The notes below the pieces were generated by a model. That model was not told where the DNA came from and made no database searches. It saw nothing but the letters and a program-made list of their open reading frames with translations. The position numbers were made by a program, and so were the translations under genes. Below are positions 22,301 through 34,997 of a stretch of 64,000 bases of DNA, piece after piece. Position 1 is the first letter of the stretch. Every line of letters starts with the position of its first letter. This DNA is from Silene conica. Taxonomy: Eukaryota > Streptophyta > Magnoliopsida > Caryophyllales > Caryophyllaceae. Location: assembly GCA_029255685.2 (NCBI GenBank), contig CM055315.2, forward strand, positions 71,887,681 through 71,951,680. The letters run 5' to 3'.

Positions 22301-24475
22301 TATTTATGGATGATTTTTCTGTTTATGGTAATGCGTTTGATCAGTGCTTAGCTAATCTTGATAAAGTCTTGCAGCGATGTATTGATGTAAACCTTGTCTT
22401 AAACTGGGAAAAGTAAGTGTCAGTTTATGGTTACTGAGGGGGTAGTGTTAGGGCATCTAATATCTGATAAAGGTATACATGTAGATAAAGAAAAAGTGCA
22501 AGTGATTGAGCAATTACCCCCTCCTGTTAATGTTAAAGGGGTAAGAAGTTTCTTAGGACATGCAGGTTTCTACCGGCGTTTCATTAAAGACTTTTCTAAG
22601 ATTGCTGAACCACTTACACAATTTCTTCTTAAGGATGCTATCTTTGATTTTACTGATGAGTGCCTTTCAGCTTTTAACAGGTTGAAGGAAGCTTTGGTCT
22701 CAGCACCAATCATCTAGCCGCCGGATTGGGATCTCCCATTTGAGATCATGTGCGATGCTAGTGATTATGCCCTGGGTGCTGTGCTTGGCCAAAGGAAGAA
22801 TAAGGCTCTTAATGCTATATACTATGCGAGCCGTACCCTAGATGAGACTCAAGCCAACTATTTCACCACTGAGAAGGAGATGCTAGCTGTGATCTTTGCC
22901 TTAGAGAAATTCAGGTCCTATTTGGTAGGTAATAAGGTAATTGTTTACACTGACCATGCAGCTTTGAAGGGTCTCTTCCAGAAGAAAGATTCAAAGCCAA
23001 GGTTTTTAAGGTGGATACTCCTTCTCCAAGAGTTTGACATTGAGATTAGGGACAAGAAAGGCGCGGAAAATGTGGTAGCTGACCACCTATCTCGTCTTCA
23101 GTTGACTGATGGGGAAGACTCTTTACCTATTGATGATTCATTTCCTGATGAGAGTTTATTTGTCATTAATAGTTCAGGTTCTTATTCCCCTCCTTGGTAT
23201 GCTGATTTTGCTAATTTTGCTGTCACAGGTAAAATCCCTCCAAAGTTGTCATGGCAACAAAAGAAGAGATTTATGTTTGATGCAAAACAATAATTTTGGA
23301 ATGACCCCTATGTTTTCAAGGAATGCGGAGATGAACTTATCCGGAGATGCGTCCCCCAATGGGAGGTGAAGGACATTCTGGAACCATGTCACTCTTCTGC
23401 GTATGGTGGTCACCACGGTCCATCTAGGACCGTGGCCAAGGTATTACAGTCTGGTTTTTATTGGCCTACTTTGCATGCTGACTGTAGGAATTTTGTAGGT
23501 AGTTCTGATGCCTGTCAAAGTACTGGGAATGTCTCAAAAGGACATGAGATGCCACAGGTTGGTATTTTAGAGGTAGAGATTTTTGATGTTTGGGGCATTG
23601 ATTATCAAGAACCTTTCCCCAGTAGTCAGGGTAACAGGTATATTCTTGTAGCTGTTGATTATGTATCTAAGTGGGTAGAAGCTATTGCTACTCCCCATTG
23701 TGATGCGAAAGCTGTCATTAAAATGTTTTAAAAAATCATATTTCCTCGTTTTGGTGTCCCTAGGGTTGTCATTAGTGATGGAGGTATGCATTTTAAAGAG
23801 AAACGATTAGGTGACTTGCTAAATAAATTCGGTGTCCAACATCGTAGGGGTCTAGCATATCACCCTCAGACTAGTGGTCAAGTTGAGATCTCCAATTGAG
23901 AACTCAAGGAGACCCTAGCCTAAGTTGTTTCTAAATCTAGGAAAGATTGGAGTCTAAAGCTTGATGATGATGTTTTATGGGCTTATAGAACTGCGTTCAA
24001 AACCCCAATCGGAATGTCACCATTCCGATTGATTTATGGTAAGACTTGTCATTTACCAGTAGAGTTAGAACGTAAGTCTTGGTGGGCCATTTGTGATCTT
24101 AATTTAGACCCTAACCTTTCCCGTGAGAAACGTTTGTTGCAGCTCAACGAGTTAAAGGAATTCAGGTTGTTAGCCTATGACAATGCTAGGATTTATAAAG
24201 ACAAAACGAAGCGCTGGCATGACAAGAGAATCATTAGGCGTGATTTTCAGGTAGGTGATAAGGTGTTGCTTTTTAATGCTCGTATTCGTCTTTTTCCTGG
24301 TAAGCTGAAATCCAGGTGGAGCGGTCTCAAAGTTTGGGTCGATCAATTGAGTTAGAAACCTCATCCGGTGAGAGGTTTAAAGTTAATGGCCAATATGTGA
24401 AGCATTTCCGTGGAGAGAATGAATTTATTGGTAAGGTTGAAGTTTCTTACTTTGACCCTTTTTCGGATGCTTCAT
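19325..24475 (+). pseudogene. E4 gag-pol remnant
   Basis: Same parts in the same order as E1: gag (19325 to about 20380), box-bearing linker, protease (about 20900-21260), reverse transcriptase (about 21800-22620), RNase H (about 22740-23100), integrase (about 23370-24450). Broken about ten times. Box pairs in the linker start at 20390/20410 and 20482/20503; the first is the only pair found at 20 rather than 21 bp in this motif family. Confidence 0.88.
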
Positions 24476-24652
24476 GATAGGTAAAAGGGTCGTGCGGACC
24501 CCTTAAACCAGCGCTAAACGGGAGGCAACCCGTGTTATAGCTTAATTTTATGTTTCTGTAATTTTGGTGCACTTTTTCTATCGTGTTTTTTAAGCTTTTG
24601 GATGGAATTTTGAGCTTCTGCAGGAAAAATAGGCCGAACTATCAGTTACGTA

Positions 24653-24766
24653 GGTCTATCGACCTACTAGTAAGGTCGACTGACCTTCTGACAGCAATAA
24701 ATAACTTCTGACAAAGCAGGTACACAGGAGAGAGGTGGACCGACCTATACATCAGGTCGACCGACC
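24653..24766 (+). repeat. Box pairs after pol in E4
   Basis: Starts 24653/24674 and 24734/24755, both 21 bp. They correspond to the 6511-6624 pairs of E1; the four-pair 72-bp array of E1 has no counterpart here. Confidence 0.7.
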
Positions 24767-24809
24767 TCGAGGCAGTGGTCCGGGTTTTCAAAATTCATCA
24801 TTTTTAGCC

Positions 24810-26225
24810 GTGGACAAGGAGGAAAACGTTCTCGCACTTCCGGAGCAGGAACTTCAAGAGGCCGTGCTAGTGGGTCCGGGGGATTGACGGTGCTTGACAC
24901 GGATAGCCTACCAAACTATCCGCAAATCGTCTTTCATACTCCGGCGCAAAAGCCCGGTTCCTCCATCTTTCGACCTATTGCTTCGTGGTGGTCACCCGGT
25001 TCTTGTGCGTGCCGGCATTGCTAGCCTTGGGTTGCCATGACGATGTTGTGTCCTTGCTCAATGGGACGGGTTTTTTGGGACTCGTCACAATGGATGAGTT
25101 CACCTATCCTCTTCTTACTCTTGAGTTCTTTTCCTCTTTTATTTTTAATGTTGAAGCTTATGATCCCGGCTACAATAATAAGTGCATTTCTTTTCGCTTG
25201 TTTAATGAGAATTTTTCTTTAACTTTAAGCGAATTTGCTGAGCACTTAGGTTTGTCTTCTACGGGTGGTACGGGTGACTCCTCCGAGTCGTACAATGTCA
25301 TGTGGTCTTGCCCTTCTGATTCCCGCGATAGGGGGAAGAAGAAAAACAGTACCATTCACTTACCCGCCCCCCGTTATTATTTGCGTCTTTTGGCCAACAC
25401 TGTTTTCGGCCGTAAAGAGTCTCAAAATGTTAAAAACATTGAGCTCTCCATTTTGTCTGGCTATCTTAATGTCAGTCGTACGGGTCAGCAGTTTTTTAAC
25501 ACTGGATATTTGGTCGCCTCCCACTTTGTGGCGGTGAGCGAGGGAACTTCTTTGACTACTATTGTTTGTGGTGGACTAGTCACTCGATTGGCCCGCTCAC
25601 TTTTTCAGCAGTTTCCCCGATTTGAGGATGCGCTTCACCCTACCTCCCGGTATATGGACATGACTTATGTCAAGTCCGTGCATTGGGTGGATAGGAAGGA
25701 TTATTGGAAGGTAGATACCTACCTCAGTGATCGCATCCCCATCACCATGGCTCCGCCATGTTACCCCTTGATACTTTTCAGGGGGAGCCTAGGCCACTCC
25801 TTCCATCCTACCGCCTTCCACTTAGAGGAGGCACCTTTAGAGGTCGTAGGGTCCCTGCTCCTGGTGCCCACTTTGATGCACCTGGGACGGGGTACCCAAT
25901 TGATTTGACTGCTCCTTCTAATGTTCCTATTCCTCCTGTCGTTGATAACAGATCTGTCCCACTCATGGTGGCGGACCTTTGCAGGCAGTTCAACTAGAAA
26001 CAGTTGAACGATTGTCTCTACCACTATCCGGGCTACTCGGAGTATGCTACTCAGGGTAGGCTCCCTACCGGGCCTTGGACTCACCCCACCTGGTACACAC
26101 CTCAGGCGGGCGGTCAAGGTTACGGAGAAGCCTCGGGATCTGCCTCAGGAACACGCATAGGTTCCGACGATGAAGATGAGGAGGCAGGAGAAGAGTTTGG
26201 CTCAGAATATGAGCCAGAAGACTAG
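24810..26225 (+). pseudogene. E4 Athila ORF-1-like remnant
   Basis: Clearly homologous to the E1 protein at 7459-8892, including the acidic C-terminus, with a few breaks. The upstream leader seen in E1 is largely absent. Confidence 0.82.
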
Positions 26226-27955
26226 TGACGAGCCCACACCTCCCCTCTTCGATGCTCGGTTTGGGGAGGTTCCTCCATCTTGTAAGTAACTTTTTCTTTT
26301 TCTTTTTCTTAGATTTATAGTTTTTCCTTTCTTCTCCTTTAGCCTCTTTCTGCAGGCTTTAGTCTTTTTCCTTTTCCATCTTTTATTTGTTTTTGCCTAT
26401 CCCCATCCCTATGCTGTGGATTTATGCTGATGAGCACAATGGGGGCATTGTGCGTTTTGGTTTGGGGAGGGTATTTGCATACTCCTTTCGAGTCTGCATT
26501 TGTTTAGGTGTCTTTTATTTTTTTCCTTCTGTTGTGTTTGTGTCTGCATTTCATCTTTTTCTGTCGCACGTTTATTGCATTTCAGTTACTTTTTCTCCTT
26601 TCAGTTTGCATACATACAAAAAAAAATCAAAAAAAATGCACGTTTCTTTAGCATATAGGTCGAGTCGGAACGGACGGATACGATTTATGCCTCACATGTC
26701 ACTTATTGGCTTGCCTTGCGTTTTCAAAATCTTCAAGCTAGTCTTTTGCATTATCCACGAGTTTTTGTTGATTTTATGCTAAATTATTAGACTTGACTCT
26801 CTTCTTGGGAAGCTACTACATATTCTAAGGTTTAGAGCTTAATAAATCGGTGACATTCATGACCGATTTCATATAGGTTTGTGAGTAGTTTCTCCTCCTG
26901 AGGCATGTCACATCAATGTGCATAAGCATGAATTTTGTCTACTTAATACCTATATGCATTCGGGTTTGTGGTTTATTGACACATGTGGTAGAGGTTCCGT
27001 TTCCTTGTTTTACCCATAACCCTCACATAGCCAAATTGACTCTTTTATCCCATATACTACATCCAAAAATTTGCTTACCCTAGCCGAGCTAGTAACGTAG
27101 TATGATGGGACTGTTTTGGCCATCTTTTGGTTTTTATGTTTCATTGAAAAATATTGATATTGTGAGAATGGTGTAAAGGAGAAAAAGAAAAGAAATGAAA
27201 AGAAAAGAAAAAAAAAAGGGTAACTGAAATCAGAAAAAAAGAAAGAAAAGAAGAGAAGGAAGAATGAAAAAAAAATCAGCTGAAAAATTCAAGTCTGTCT
27301 GTTTTCAGGGGTGGTCGGCCGACTGACTTACAAGGTCGGTCGACCACGACCACTGAACAGGGTGTGTTTTTAAAAAAGAGGAGAAAGAAGGGACAAAAAG
27401 GAGGAATTGTGATTTTGCTCTCACATTTTGAGCAATGGCATGTTTTAAAAAAAATAATAGAAGTAATCTTATAGTGTGGTTGGATGGTTGTTAGCTCGGT
27501 TTTAACCCCTTTTCCATAACTCATTTTAACCCTTTCTTACCTTTAGCCTCACAATCCCAAATTGCCTCGGCATGTGTCATGGTCATTTAGTGTGGGAATG
27601 CATATGTACGGTTGTAGAGACTTTGTTCATGTTAGATTGCAGGCATGTTCTTATGGGTCGTAGATAGGTGAGAGTCTTTACTTTTATTTATCTGCTTATC
27701 TTTCACATATATATTTGACCCTTTGCTTCATGAGTGTCTCGAGCGTACCGCGAGAGTCCATTTAGAATGAGTCTTGCAAGGTTTAAAGTTTAGCATTTTA
27801 TTCCAACATGTTCAATTCGTTTTGCTCTTGGCATTATGCTTGATTTTCTTTGAAGGTTGAATTAATTAAATTGGTTGGGCATGGTGTTGTGTTTGGTTTT
27901 AAGAGTACGAAATCCGTTACAAATAGAAGGCTTTATTTTCTTTTGAGTCTTAGTG
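26226..27955 (+). other. E4 3' non-coding region
   Basis: No gene. Contains the internal GCACAATG/CATTGTGC hairpin with GGGG loop at 26434-26453 followed by a purine run, an A-rich tract, and a box pair at 27313/27334 (21 bp). Confidence 0.7.
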
Positions 27956-27992
27956 CTTGCTTGAGGACAAGCAAGGTTTGGTTTGGGGAGTT
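27956..27992 (+). other. E4 polypurine tract with preceding AGGA hairpin
   Basis: Same 20-base hairpin as E1 (27956-27975), then GTTTGGTTTGGGGAGTT before the LTR. Confidence 0.75.
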
Positions 27993-29163
27993 TGATACTT
28001 GCCTATATTATGCATTTTATTTATACTTTCGGCACGTATTTCTATGCATTTTCGTAACTTTTAGTTGCTATTTCTCCCGAAACGGTTTACTTTGGCATTT
28101 CTATATTTTAAATATAGGAATACGCGGAAGTGAGCAAAATCGAACTTTAACCGTCCTCCGGAAGCTATTTTAAGTGTTCACGCGAAGCAAGGATCCGGAC
28201 TCCTAGCCAAGTGGTGCGTATAAGCCAATTTAAAGCTGGAACGTACAGCAATAGGTCGACCGACCTACTCAGGAGATCGACCGACCAGCGCGCAGAATTT
28301 AAAAAGGCCTGACAACAGCACAAGAGGTCGACCGACCTACTCAGGAGGTCGACCGACCTGGCGATAGTTTCCGCGATTTTATTTCGGTTTTTATTAGGAG
28401 TCTATTTAAGGACGCCTAAACTTCAGAATTAGGTTAAGCAGCCACATTAGTGAAAATTCCATAGTTAGAGAGAAGATTTACCAAGTTTTCATCTTTGTTC
28501 TTAGATTTCCAATTAAGTTTGTAAGTTTGCTATAATTCAATCATTCTTTGTTAATTAACTTTGTTGTTCATCTTATTATTGTTATTCAATCCATGTTTCC
28601 TTCTTTATTATCATCTTTAGTTATGTTAATTTCTTTGATGTTCTTAAACCTTGTTATTGTTAATTTTATGATTAAGATTATGCATAGCTAATTCTTGTGA
28701 TTAGGAATTAGGGGAACCATGGTAAAGACTTGATTTTGATAGTTTTATGATTAAATTACCAATCCCCATTGTTGTTGGTGAACTAATTCCTTAAGATTGA
28801 AAGATTGTTAGTATTAGTTTAGCAACAACTTTGGGATTACCCTATGAACGAAAGTTTAGTGCTTTTCTAGGGACCCTAAGACCGTAAGGATTGTGTTATT
28901 TGGTTATTTTACCCTTCATTGACTTATCTTAGCCATGGGGAACCGAAGTTCCTAATCTCCTTTTTTTACCTTATTTTAGCATTCTTGTTTATCTTGCTCT
29001 CTTAGTTGTTAGTCCCAATCATAAATCAAAACCCCCCTTTTTTGCTACTTTCAATAGACTTTAAATTCACAAACATAATTAACCTTGGTTCTCTGTGGTT
29101 CGACCCTTGACTTAACCTATCTAGTTTAAGCTGAGGTTTTAATAAATCTTATCTTTGACACCC
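27993..29163 (+). repeat. E4 3' LTR
   Basis: Matches 17896-19145 closely, with the same four promoter boxes. Its right edge meets E3 gag near 29163; the boundary is set by homology and is approximate. Confidence 0.88.
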
Positions 29164-29443
29164 ACCAATCGCCAGCCATTCCCCTCAAGTAGTGAGCAGC
29201 TTGATCTACTCTCAGTTTCTCTGGACAGTCTATCAGCTCGAACAAATTGCTGAACTCCCGACACCATTCTCCAAGTAGGTGAGGTTCCCCTTCCCCGGTG
29301 AATTGTGTAGGGTTGTGCCTTGCGATTATTGTACTCATCTTAGCAGAATCTATGCGTCTGGCCTTTAAGGCCTCATTTTCAGCTATCAGTAAGTCTAACT
29401 CCTCTTATGTGATATTAGCTGCGTTATTTCTTCTTGGAGGCAT
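29164..29443 (-). pseudogene. E3 gag, N-terminal part
   Basis: Begins at the minus-strand ATG at 29443 (MPPRRNNAANIT) and carries the gag block LLGEWCREFSNLFELIDCPE up to GDWW, where E4 was inserted. The continuation lies at 17895. Confidence 0.8.
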
Positions 29444-29539
29444 TCTAAGACATACAAGGAAAAGATGAGTCCCGGTTTTAACTATGGGTACCCATTCGTA
29501 TTAAGGTCATCACCTTTAAACATCAGGTTACTTATGCAA

Positions 29540-29542
<3 letters not shown>

Positions 29543-29607
<65 letters not shown>
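29543..29607. repeat. (TA)n microsatellite
   Basis: About 65 bases of alternating TA in the E3 leader. Nothing else is visible between 29444 and 30030. Confidence 0.97.
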
Positions 29608-29609
<2 letters not shown>

Positions 29610-30030
29610 CAACACTTCCTACACAAGGCTCAGGGGTCACATAACCGCATATCATTAGACATCGCATAACTATTAATATAATACCAATTATCGCATATAT
29701 CCACATTATCATGTACTTTATGTAAAACAACCATATCATTCTTATATGCATACTCTTTCTTTCATATTCATGCCATTCATATAACAGAAGGATTCTTATA
29801 ACCCCTTATCATGCTTTACCACAATTTCTCATCACTTCCTATTCTACCTTTTTCGCTCGTATTCACTCAAGGTATCCGGGTAAAACTGAGAGGGCCTATG
29901 GTTTAGTGTGAGGGGGCCCCAGACTCATACTTCCCTTTTAGTGTGCTCCTAATAGTTCTATCCCGGGGTTCATTTTATTTAGACTTTTCCTACGTTCATT
30001 GGGTTCATTAGGTTAGGCCTGAGGATCGTT

Positions 30031-30043
30031 CGCTCTGATACCA
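30031..30043 (-). other. E3 primer-binding site (tRNA-iMet)
   Basis: Minus strand TGGTATCAGAGCG, complementary to initiator tRNA-Met, 3 bases from the LTR end at 30047. Confidence 0.88.
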
Positions 30044-30046
30044 CTT

Positions 30047-30980
30047 TGTAACACCCCAATTTATTTAGAGGCCTGAACTAGGACTCCCCAAATAACCAAG
30101 GGTGTTACCATCTTGGTTTCCCGAGGTAGTAGATAACAAAGGAAGAAATTCAATACTTTATTAAGTATTTAAACGTTAAACAAAAGTCTCAAAGGTATTA
30201 CAACTGTCCATAAAACCAAAACTAAAAGTTTAGACACAGTGAAAACTAAATGAATGATCTAGCACTAGGCAGGTCTGATCCATGTCCTCTCCACCCTTCC
30301 AGCATCCATAAGTCTAAACCTGTCATTCTGCTCCCCAATAAATTGGATCAACGTAGACACAATCAAACAAACAGGGTCAACACGAGGTTGAGTAGGTAAT
30401 ATAATCACGACATGAAATAACACAATAAACGATTCCTCCATCTCCTCAACAACCATTTCTCCACCACACCTCCAACACACCACACCTCCCATGGCCATAT
30501 CACAAGTCCCTTATCACAAGACCCATATCACAAGACCCATTCACAAGCCCCGTTCTCCACAATAATCAATAATCATTCAATCACAATATATCATAAGTAA
30601 CTATAGCAACCAAATAACGAATATCCTCATGTCAGATCACAATTACAACATAGATATTCCCCTACCTTGAAACTGCGGAAGATAATAGCAAGTGCGCAAC
30701 AGCTACTAAAAGTGTTCCACGCGGAAACCTCCACCTAGACATATATCATATAATTAATAAAACTCCCTAAATCTCGTAATATACGTACATATTCTATTTA
30801 TAGAAACCTCCTATATTTAGAAAGTTTCCCAACAAACAAGGTTACCCAAAATAGCAACTTTCTAAATATAGTAACTTCCAAAAATAGTAACTTCCTAAAA
30901 TAGTAACTTCCTAAACCCCGTCATGCTCATATTTGCCACATTAAATACTAACTCATAAACATAAACAACACAAAACTTAC

Positions 30981-31065
<85 letters not shown>

Positions 31066-32353
31066 TAATAATAATAATAATAATAAAACACCATAAATAA
31101 AATAAACACCCCCTTTTACCCGAAACTACCAACCCGTGTACAACCAGCCCTTATAACCACCGTGTCACGCCCCCACTACCTCCAACAGCCGCCGACACCA
31201 ACACCCATACCACCTTCTACCACCACAACCACCAGCCACCTGACCGATAGCCGCTAGTGAGTTGAACCAGGGCCCAGATCAGGCCTGGTTCCTCACCCGC
31301 AACACCTGACCACGCTACTTTAACCACCACTTCGACACTAACCCCGCCACTACTAACACTAGACTCGACCACCAAGACCACCCCTGGACTCCAGACTCCA
31401 AACACGATGGTAACATCGTACTGACCTCCCCCGAGTCCACGATGCTACCACCCCCCAAACACCCTTGTACACGCATAAACAAAACAAGACCGAACTACAA
31501 AGAACACGACCTTCCGACCACCCCTGTCAAACACCCCTGTACCACCATAACCAGCCACCACCGAACCTCGAGACCATCACCACGAGCAACCCCCAATTAC
31601 CACCTGCCTTAACACACAAAGACCCATAATAATAAACATATGAACCCATCTAAAAACTGATTACAAAACGCATCTGAAAACAACTGTTGAACGTAGTACT
31701 ACACCCCTATTCTGACACCGAATTCGCCACCTTCGAAAATATGCAAAAACAACCAACGACACTAAATCTATGGCCTACATATATTCATTATACGTCCTAG
31801 TATATTAGTATGTAAAAACAACAAGAATTAAACGTGTTTATACTCCTCTAAACAGATGATGAAAACCAAACATGCATTAAACAGAGATTAGTATAAACGT
31901 GGTGAGCATACCAGATCTTTGGCCAAATCGAGGTACCCTAGGTCAGCCTACAACCACCGTGAGCTGGTTCCTCTTCTTCTTTAAAGTGGCGGCTAGGTCT
32001 TAGTGAAGTCGTGTTTGTGTTTGAATAAGGTTTAGGGTATGGAAACCTTTGCTATATATGACGGCAGACAAGGTGTTGTTCATTGTTTCTGAACTTTCGA
32101 ATGGGCTATCTTATTGTCACGCTTATCGATGCCTAATACGAGGCACACAACAGGTCACAGGTTCAAGCCTCACTAACACCATACAACTATTATTATTACA
32201 AGATGCCTAGGTTCCCATTTCGAATCCCACCGAAGTCCAAAACGCTTATCAAAATACGAGTACGCACAAGCTTATTAAACGACCAATTTAATAAGTAATT
32301 CTCGCTTACCCATAAATTATTATATTTTAATAATAATAATTCGGTTTATTACA
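30047..32353 (-). repeat. E3 5' LTR
   Basis: About 2307 bp, with short inverted ends TGTAA and TTACA. Contains a long trinucleotide microsatellite and a TATATA box on the minus strand near 32053-32058, about 300 bases in from the outer end. Many short ORFs inside are chance. Confidence 0.8.
30982..31086. repeat. (TAA)n microsatellite
   Basis: About 105 bases of TAA repeats with one interruption, inside the E3 LTR. Confidence 0.96.
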
Positions 32354-32608
32354 TGTGTATTCCAGCCTTAAATTGGCTTGCACGCATCTCCAAGCTACGA
32401 GTTCGGATCCTCGCTTCGTGCATTTCCTTAGAACGGCTTCCGGAGGACGGTTAAAGCTTGATTTTGCTCACTTCCGCTTGTTCCTACATTTAGAATATAG
32501 AAATGCCAAAGTAAACCGTTTCGGGAGGAAAAGTAACTAAAAGCTACAAATATGCATAGAAATACGTGCTGAAACTATAAATAAAATGTATAGTAAATGG
32601 ACGTATCA
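32354..32608 (-). mobile_element. E5: outer end of an older Athila-like LTR
   Basis: Minus strand starts TGATACGTCC and aligns along its length with the first 250 bases of the E1/E4 LTRs, though clearly diverged. It ends where the E3 LTR begins, so E3 landed in it. Its right edge abuts E6. Confidence 0.75.
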
Positions 32609-33107
32609 ACAGCTTGGGATGGCACATCCCTATCAGCACTCGAAAACTGAAATGAAAGCCTAGAGTCTAGCTAACGCAAGTGTAAAGTCAAATCGATGAA
32701 TAGGATCATCGCTCGCTAGCTCCATGCAACCCTCTGCCAACCACCTGTCATGTACCTACATACATGTAAACATGTACGCCACAATTAGTAGGGAGTGACT
32801 AGAGTTCTTCTAGCCACCTTTTGTAACGACACGTAACACAGAAATACACAACATACTCCAACATACATAAAACATGTGAAGCATACAAATCTCAGTATCT
32901 GAATCTCAAGTCAACATGCAAATACTTATTCAAGGCTCTCAACCAACTTCGGAAACTATTTGGAAGGAGAGCCGGTTTCCCTTCCGGTTGCCCGGCCGGG
33001 GGTTCTTTCAATCCAAACCATTTACGAAACTAGCCAAAGAGTCATCCAATGCCTTGGATGAACAGTTCTAAAATCAATACACTCTATATATCACAATCAA
33101 TCAGCAA

Positions 33108-33630
33108 GTATAAAGGTTCAGCGGTCAACTCAAGACATAACCTAGATACCAATTCACTTTTACAAACAAGGACTCAGCGGCCAACTTAAGGCATAGACCT
33201 TGCTAAACAACAAGACACTAGACTCAGAGGCCAACTTAAGGCGTAGACTAGCATCCAAATTCACAATCACAAGTAAGGAACTCAGAGGCCAGCTTAAGGC
33301 ATACTCCTTTACTACATCACATGACACTAGACTCAGAGGCCAGCTTAAGGCATACTCTAGCATCAACAACTGTACTTCAGGCAAGGCATCAACACCCTAG
33401 CTACCCCGTTGTACAACTGCTCTACTCGTCAGACTCAGAGGCCAACTTAAGGCATAGACTGATGCGATCACATAAAAACATGTCTGAGCTCAGAGGCCAA
33501 CTTAAGGCATACCTCAGACACGATAGGAAGAACACATACAGGGCTCATAGGCCAACTTAAGGCATATCCCCATACATGGCAAATTGTTCATGTATTAAGC
33601 TCAGAGGCCAACTTAAGGCATACCTAATAC
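33108..33630. repeat. Hairpin minisatellite: constant core, unit-specific complementary arms
   Basis: Nine units share a core close to CTCAGAGGCCAACTTAAGG followed by CATA, spaced 50-100 bp. In at least seven units the bases flanking the core are complementary to each other but differ between units: AGGTT/AACCT (33114, 33139), CAAGG/CCTTG (33167, 33198), AGTAAGGA/TCCTTTACT (33272, 33305), CTAGA/TCTAG (33327, 33356), TGTCTGAG/CTCAGACA (33481, 33513), GTATTA/TAATAC (33592, 33625), and GTCAG/CTGAT with one G-T pair (about 33428, 33459). The solo LTR E8 has two such units at 36274-36375. Confidence 0.75.
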
Positions 33631-33910
33631 GCATCAATACAACAACAGACATATATAGACCACAACCTGATCCTTAGTTCTAATCTTCTAGACTTCTAAA
33701 CAACACTTAATTGATCCCGGGAACTAAGGTGAGGAAGAGCCGGTTTCCCTTTCGGTTACCCGACCGGGGGGTCTCTATCCTCTCTCCATTCCCGAACCCA
33801 GTATAGTGTCGCCTATCTTCTGGGGACCTCAAACACACATACAAGGTACACGGAACGAGTCTCAAACAAATCGGACGCACCGATCGAAAGCTAAAACAAT
33901 TTAGAGTGTA

Positions 33911-34245
33911 AAGGGCTCCCGGCCGGTCAGGGGCAGGCAGCCGGCCAACCGTCTGGCAACTCCTCCACCAATACGGTCTTTAAAACAACGAAAACATGGG
34001 AAGGGGCTCCCAGCCGTTCGACCGTCCGCCGGGCACCCGGCTGGGAAACCTTTCTCTTAATTCCCCCTTTCTACGCATACGCAAAGGACAAGGTGCCTCA
34101 GCCGGTCGGCAGGTAGCCGGCCTACCGGCTGAGCACCCCAATCAGCCTAAATTTCAAAAATACGCAAAACACCCCAAAGCACTCCCAGCCGGTCGACCGA
34201 CTGCCGATCGGTCGACCGGCTGCCGCTCGGTCGACCGGCTCAGAG
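33911..34245. repeat. GC-rich CAGCCGG hairpin modules in E6
   Basis: Four clusters of AGCCGG and CCGGCT half-sites with short spacers such as TCGA, in otherwise AT-rich DNA. The same kind of module occurs in E8 (37266-37564) and in the unrelated Athila-type E9. Confidence 0.65.
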
Positions 34246-34603
34246 TCCCTAAGCCTAAAAATAATCGCATTTTACAGAAAAACACAAATTCGATTTAATC
34301 GATACCAATTCCCAAAATTTGCAACAAGTAAACACTACCCAGCATATATAACACATATGGCATGTAATAACAAGCATTAATTTCAACAATAAAGCCATAT
34401 TAAGATCAAACTTAGTATTCGTCTTAAGGATGAAAAATCTGAAAATGAACATATAACAATATGAATATCAAACTAAGCATGTGAACCTCATATAAGAGTA
34501 AACCCTAACATGTTTCTAAGTCTAAACAACAACAATCATCATGAAAATCAGAAACTTCATCAAACAATATCACACTACTACAATTTTAGGCAAATAGGAC
34601 GCC

Positions 34604-34800
34604 CCTAAGAGGACGGTTAGAGACGAAACCGTCTTATATCAACTAATTAATTGTGGCGCTATCACTAATCACATAATTAGGACGGTTAATATAGAGACCC
34701 GTCCTCATTGTAAAAGTAACAAGGACAGTATGTCAATACAACCGTCCTCTTATTAATATAGAATGCAGTTATTATTACAACCGTCTTCTTAATCGTGATG
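34604..34800. repeat. E7 left subterminal repeats
   Basis: About six copies of AGGACGGTT or its complement, some as AACCGTCTT. In CACTA elements subterminal repeats bind the element's own transposition protein. Confidence 0.75.
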
Positions 34801-34997
34801 ACCGACCCCTTATTCATATTCACACGCTCATTCATCTTCCCCTCTTATGCAAACCCATTCTATTATTCTAAGCTAGGCTAACCCTCATCACTAACCCAGG
34901 CGCTACCACCAGCGCCTCTCCTTACCACCATTACCCACCCTTGCGCCACCACCATCGCTTCTCGTTACCGCTCGTCAACACCGCCACTACTATCTGT

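Larger units (their letters stand above)
17896..29163 (+). mobile_element. E4: Athila-type retrotransposon, same family as E1, decayed
   Basis: 5' LTR 17896-19145, tRNA-Asp primer site, gag-pol remnants to about 24475, ORF-1-like remnant to 26225, 3' non-coding region, polypurine tract, 3' LTR from 27993. The two LTRs differ by only a few percent by eye, yet the coding region has about ten or more breaks, so it may descend from an already broken copy. It is inserted in gag of E3. The right boundary is approximate. Confidence 0.92.
16671..32353 (-). mobile_element. E3: chromovirus-like Ty3/gypsy retrotransposon, split by E4 and entered by E2
   Basis: Read on the minus strand: 5' LTR (32353-30047), tRNA-iMet primer site, leader, gag start (29443), then E4 (29163-17896), then the rest of gag with zinc knuckle and protease (17895-16671), where E2 was inserted. 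The rest of pol is outside the window. The gag type, the long LTR and the methionine primer suggest a chromovirus of the Tekay/Del kind; without RT or chromodomain the lineage is tentative. Confidence 0.82.

Noticed and set aside
29543-29607. Replication origin or promoter
   Set aside because: Simple TA microsatellite without accompanying signals.
33108-33630. CRISPR-like regular repeats
   Set aside because: Repeat spacing is irregular, the DNA is plant retrotransposon LTR, and no cas genes exist; the repeats are hairpins with variable arms.
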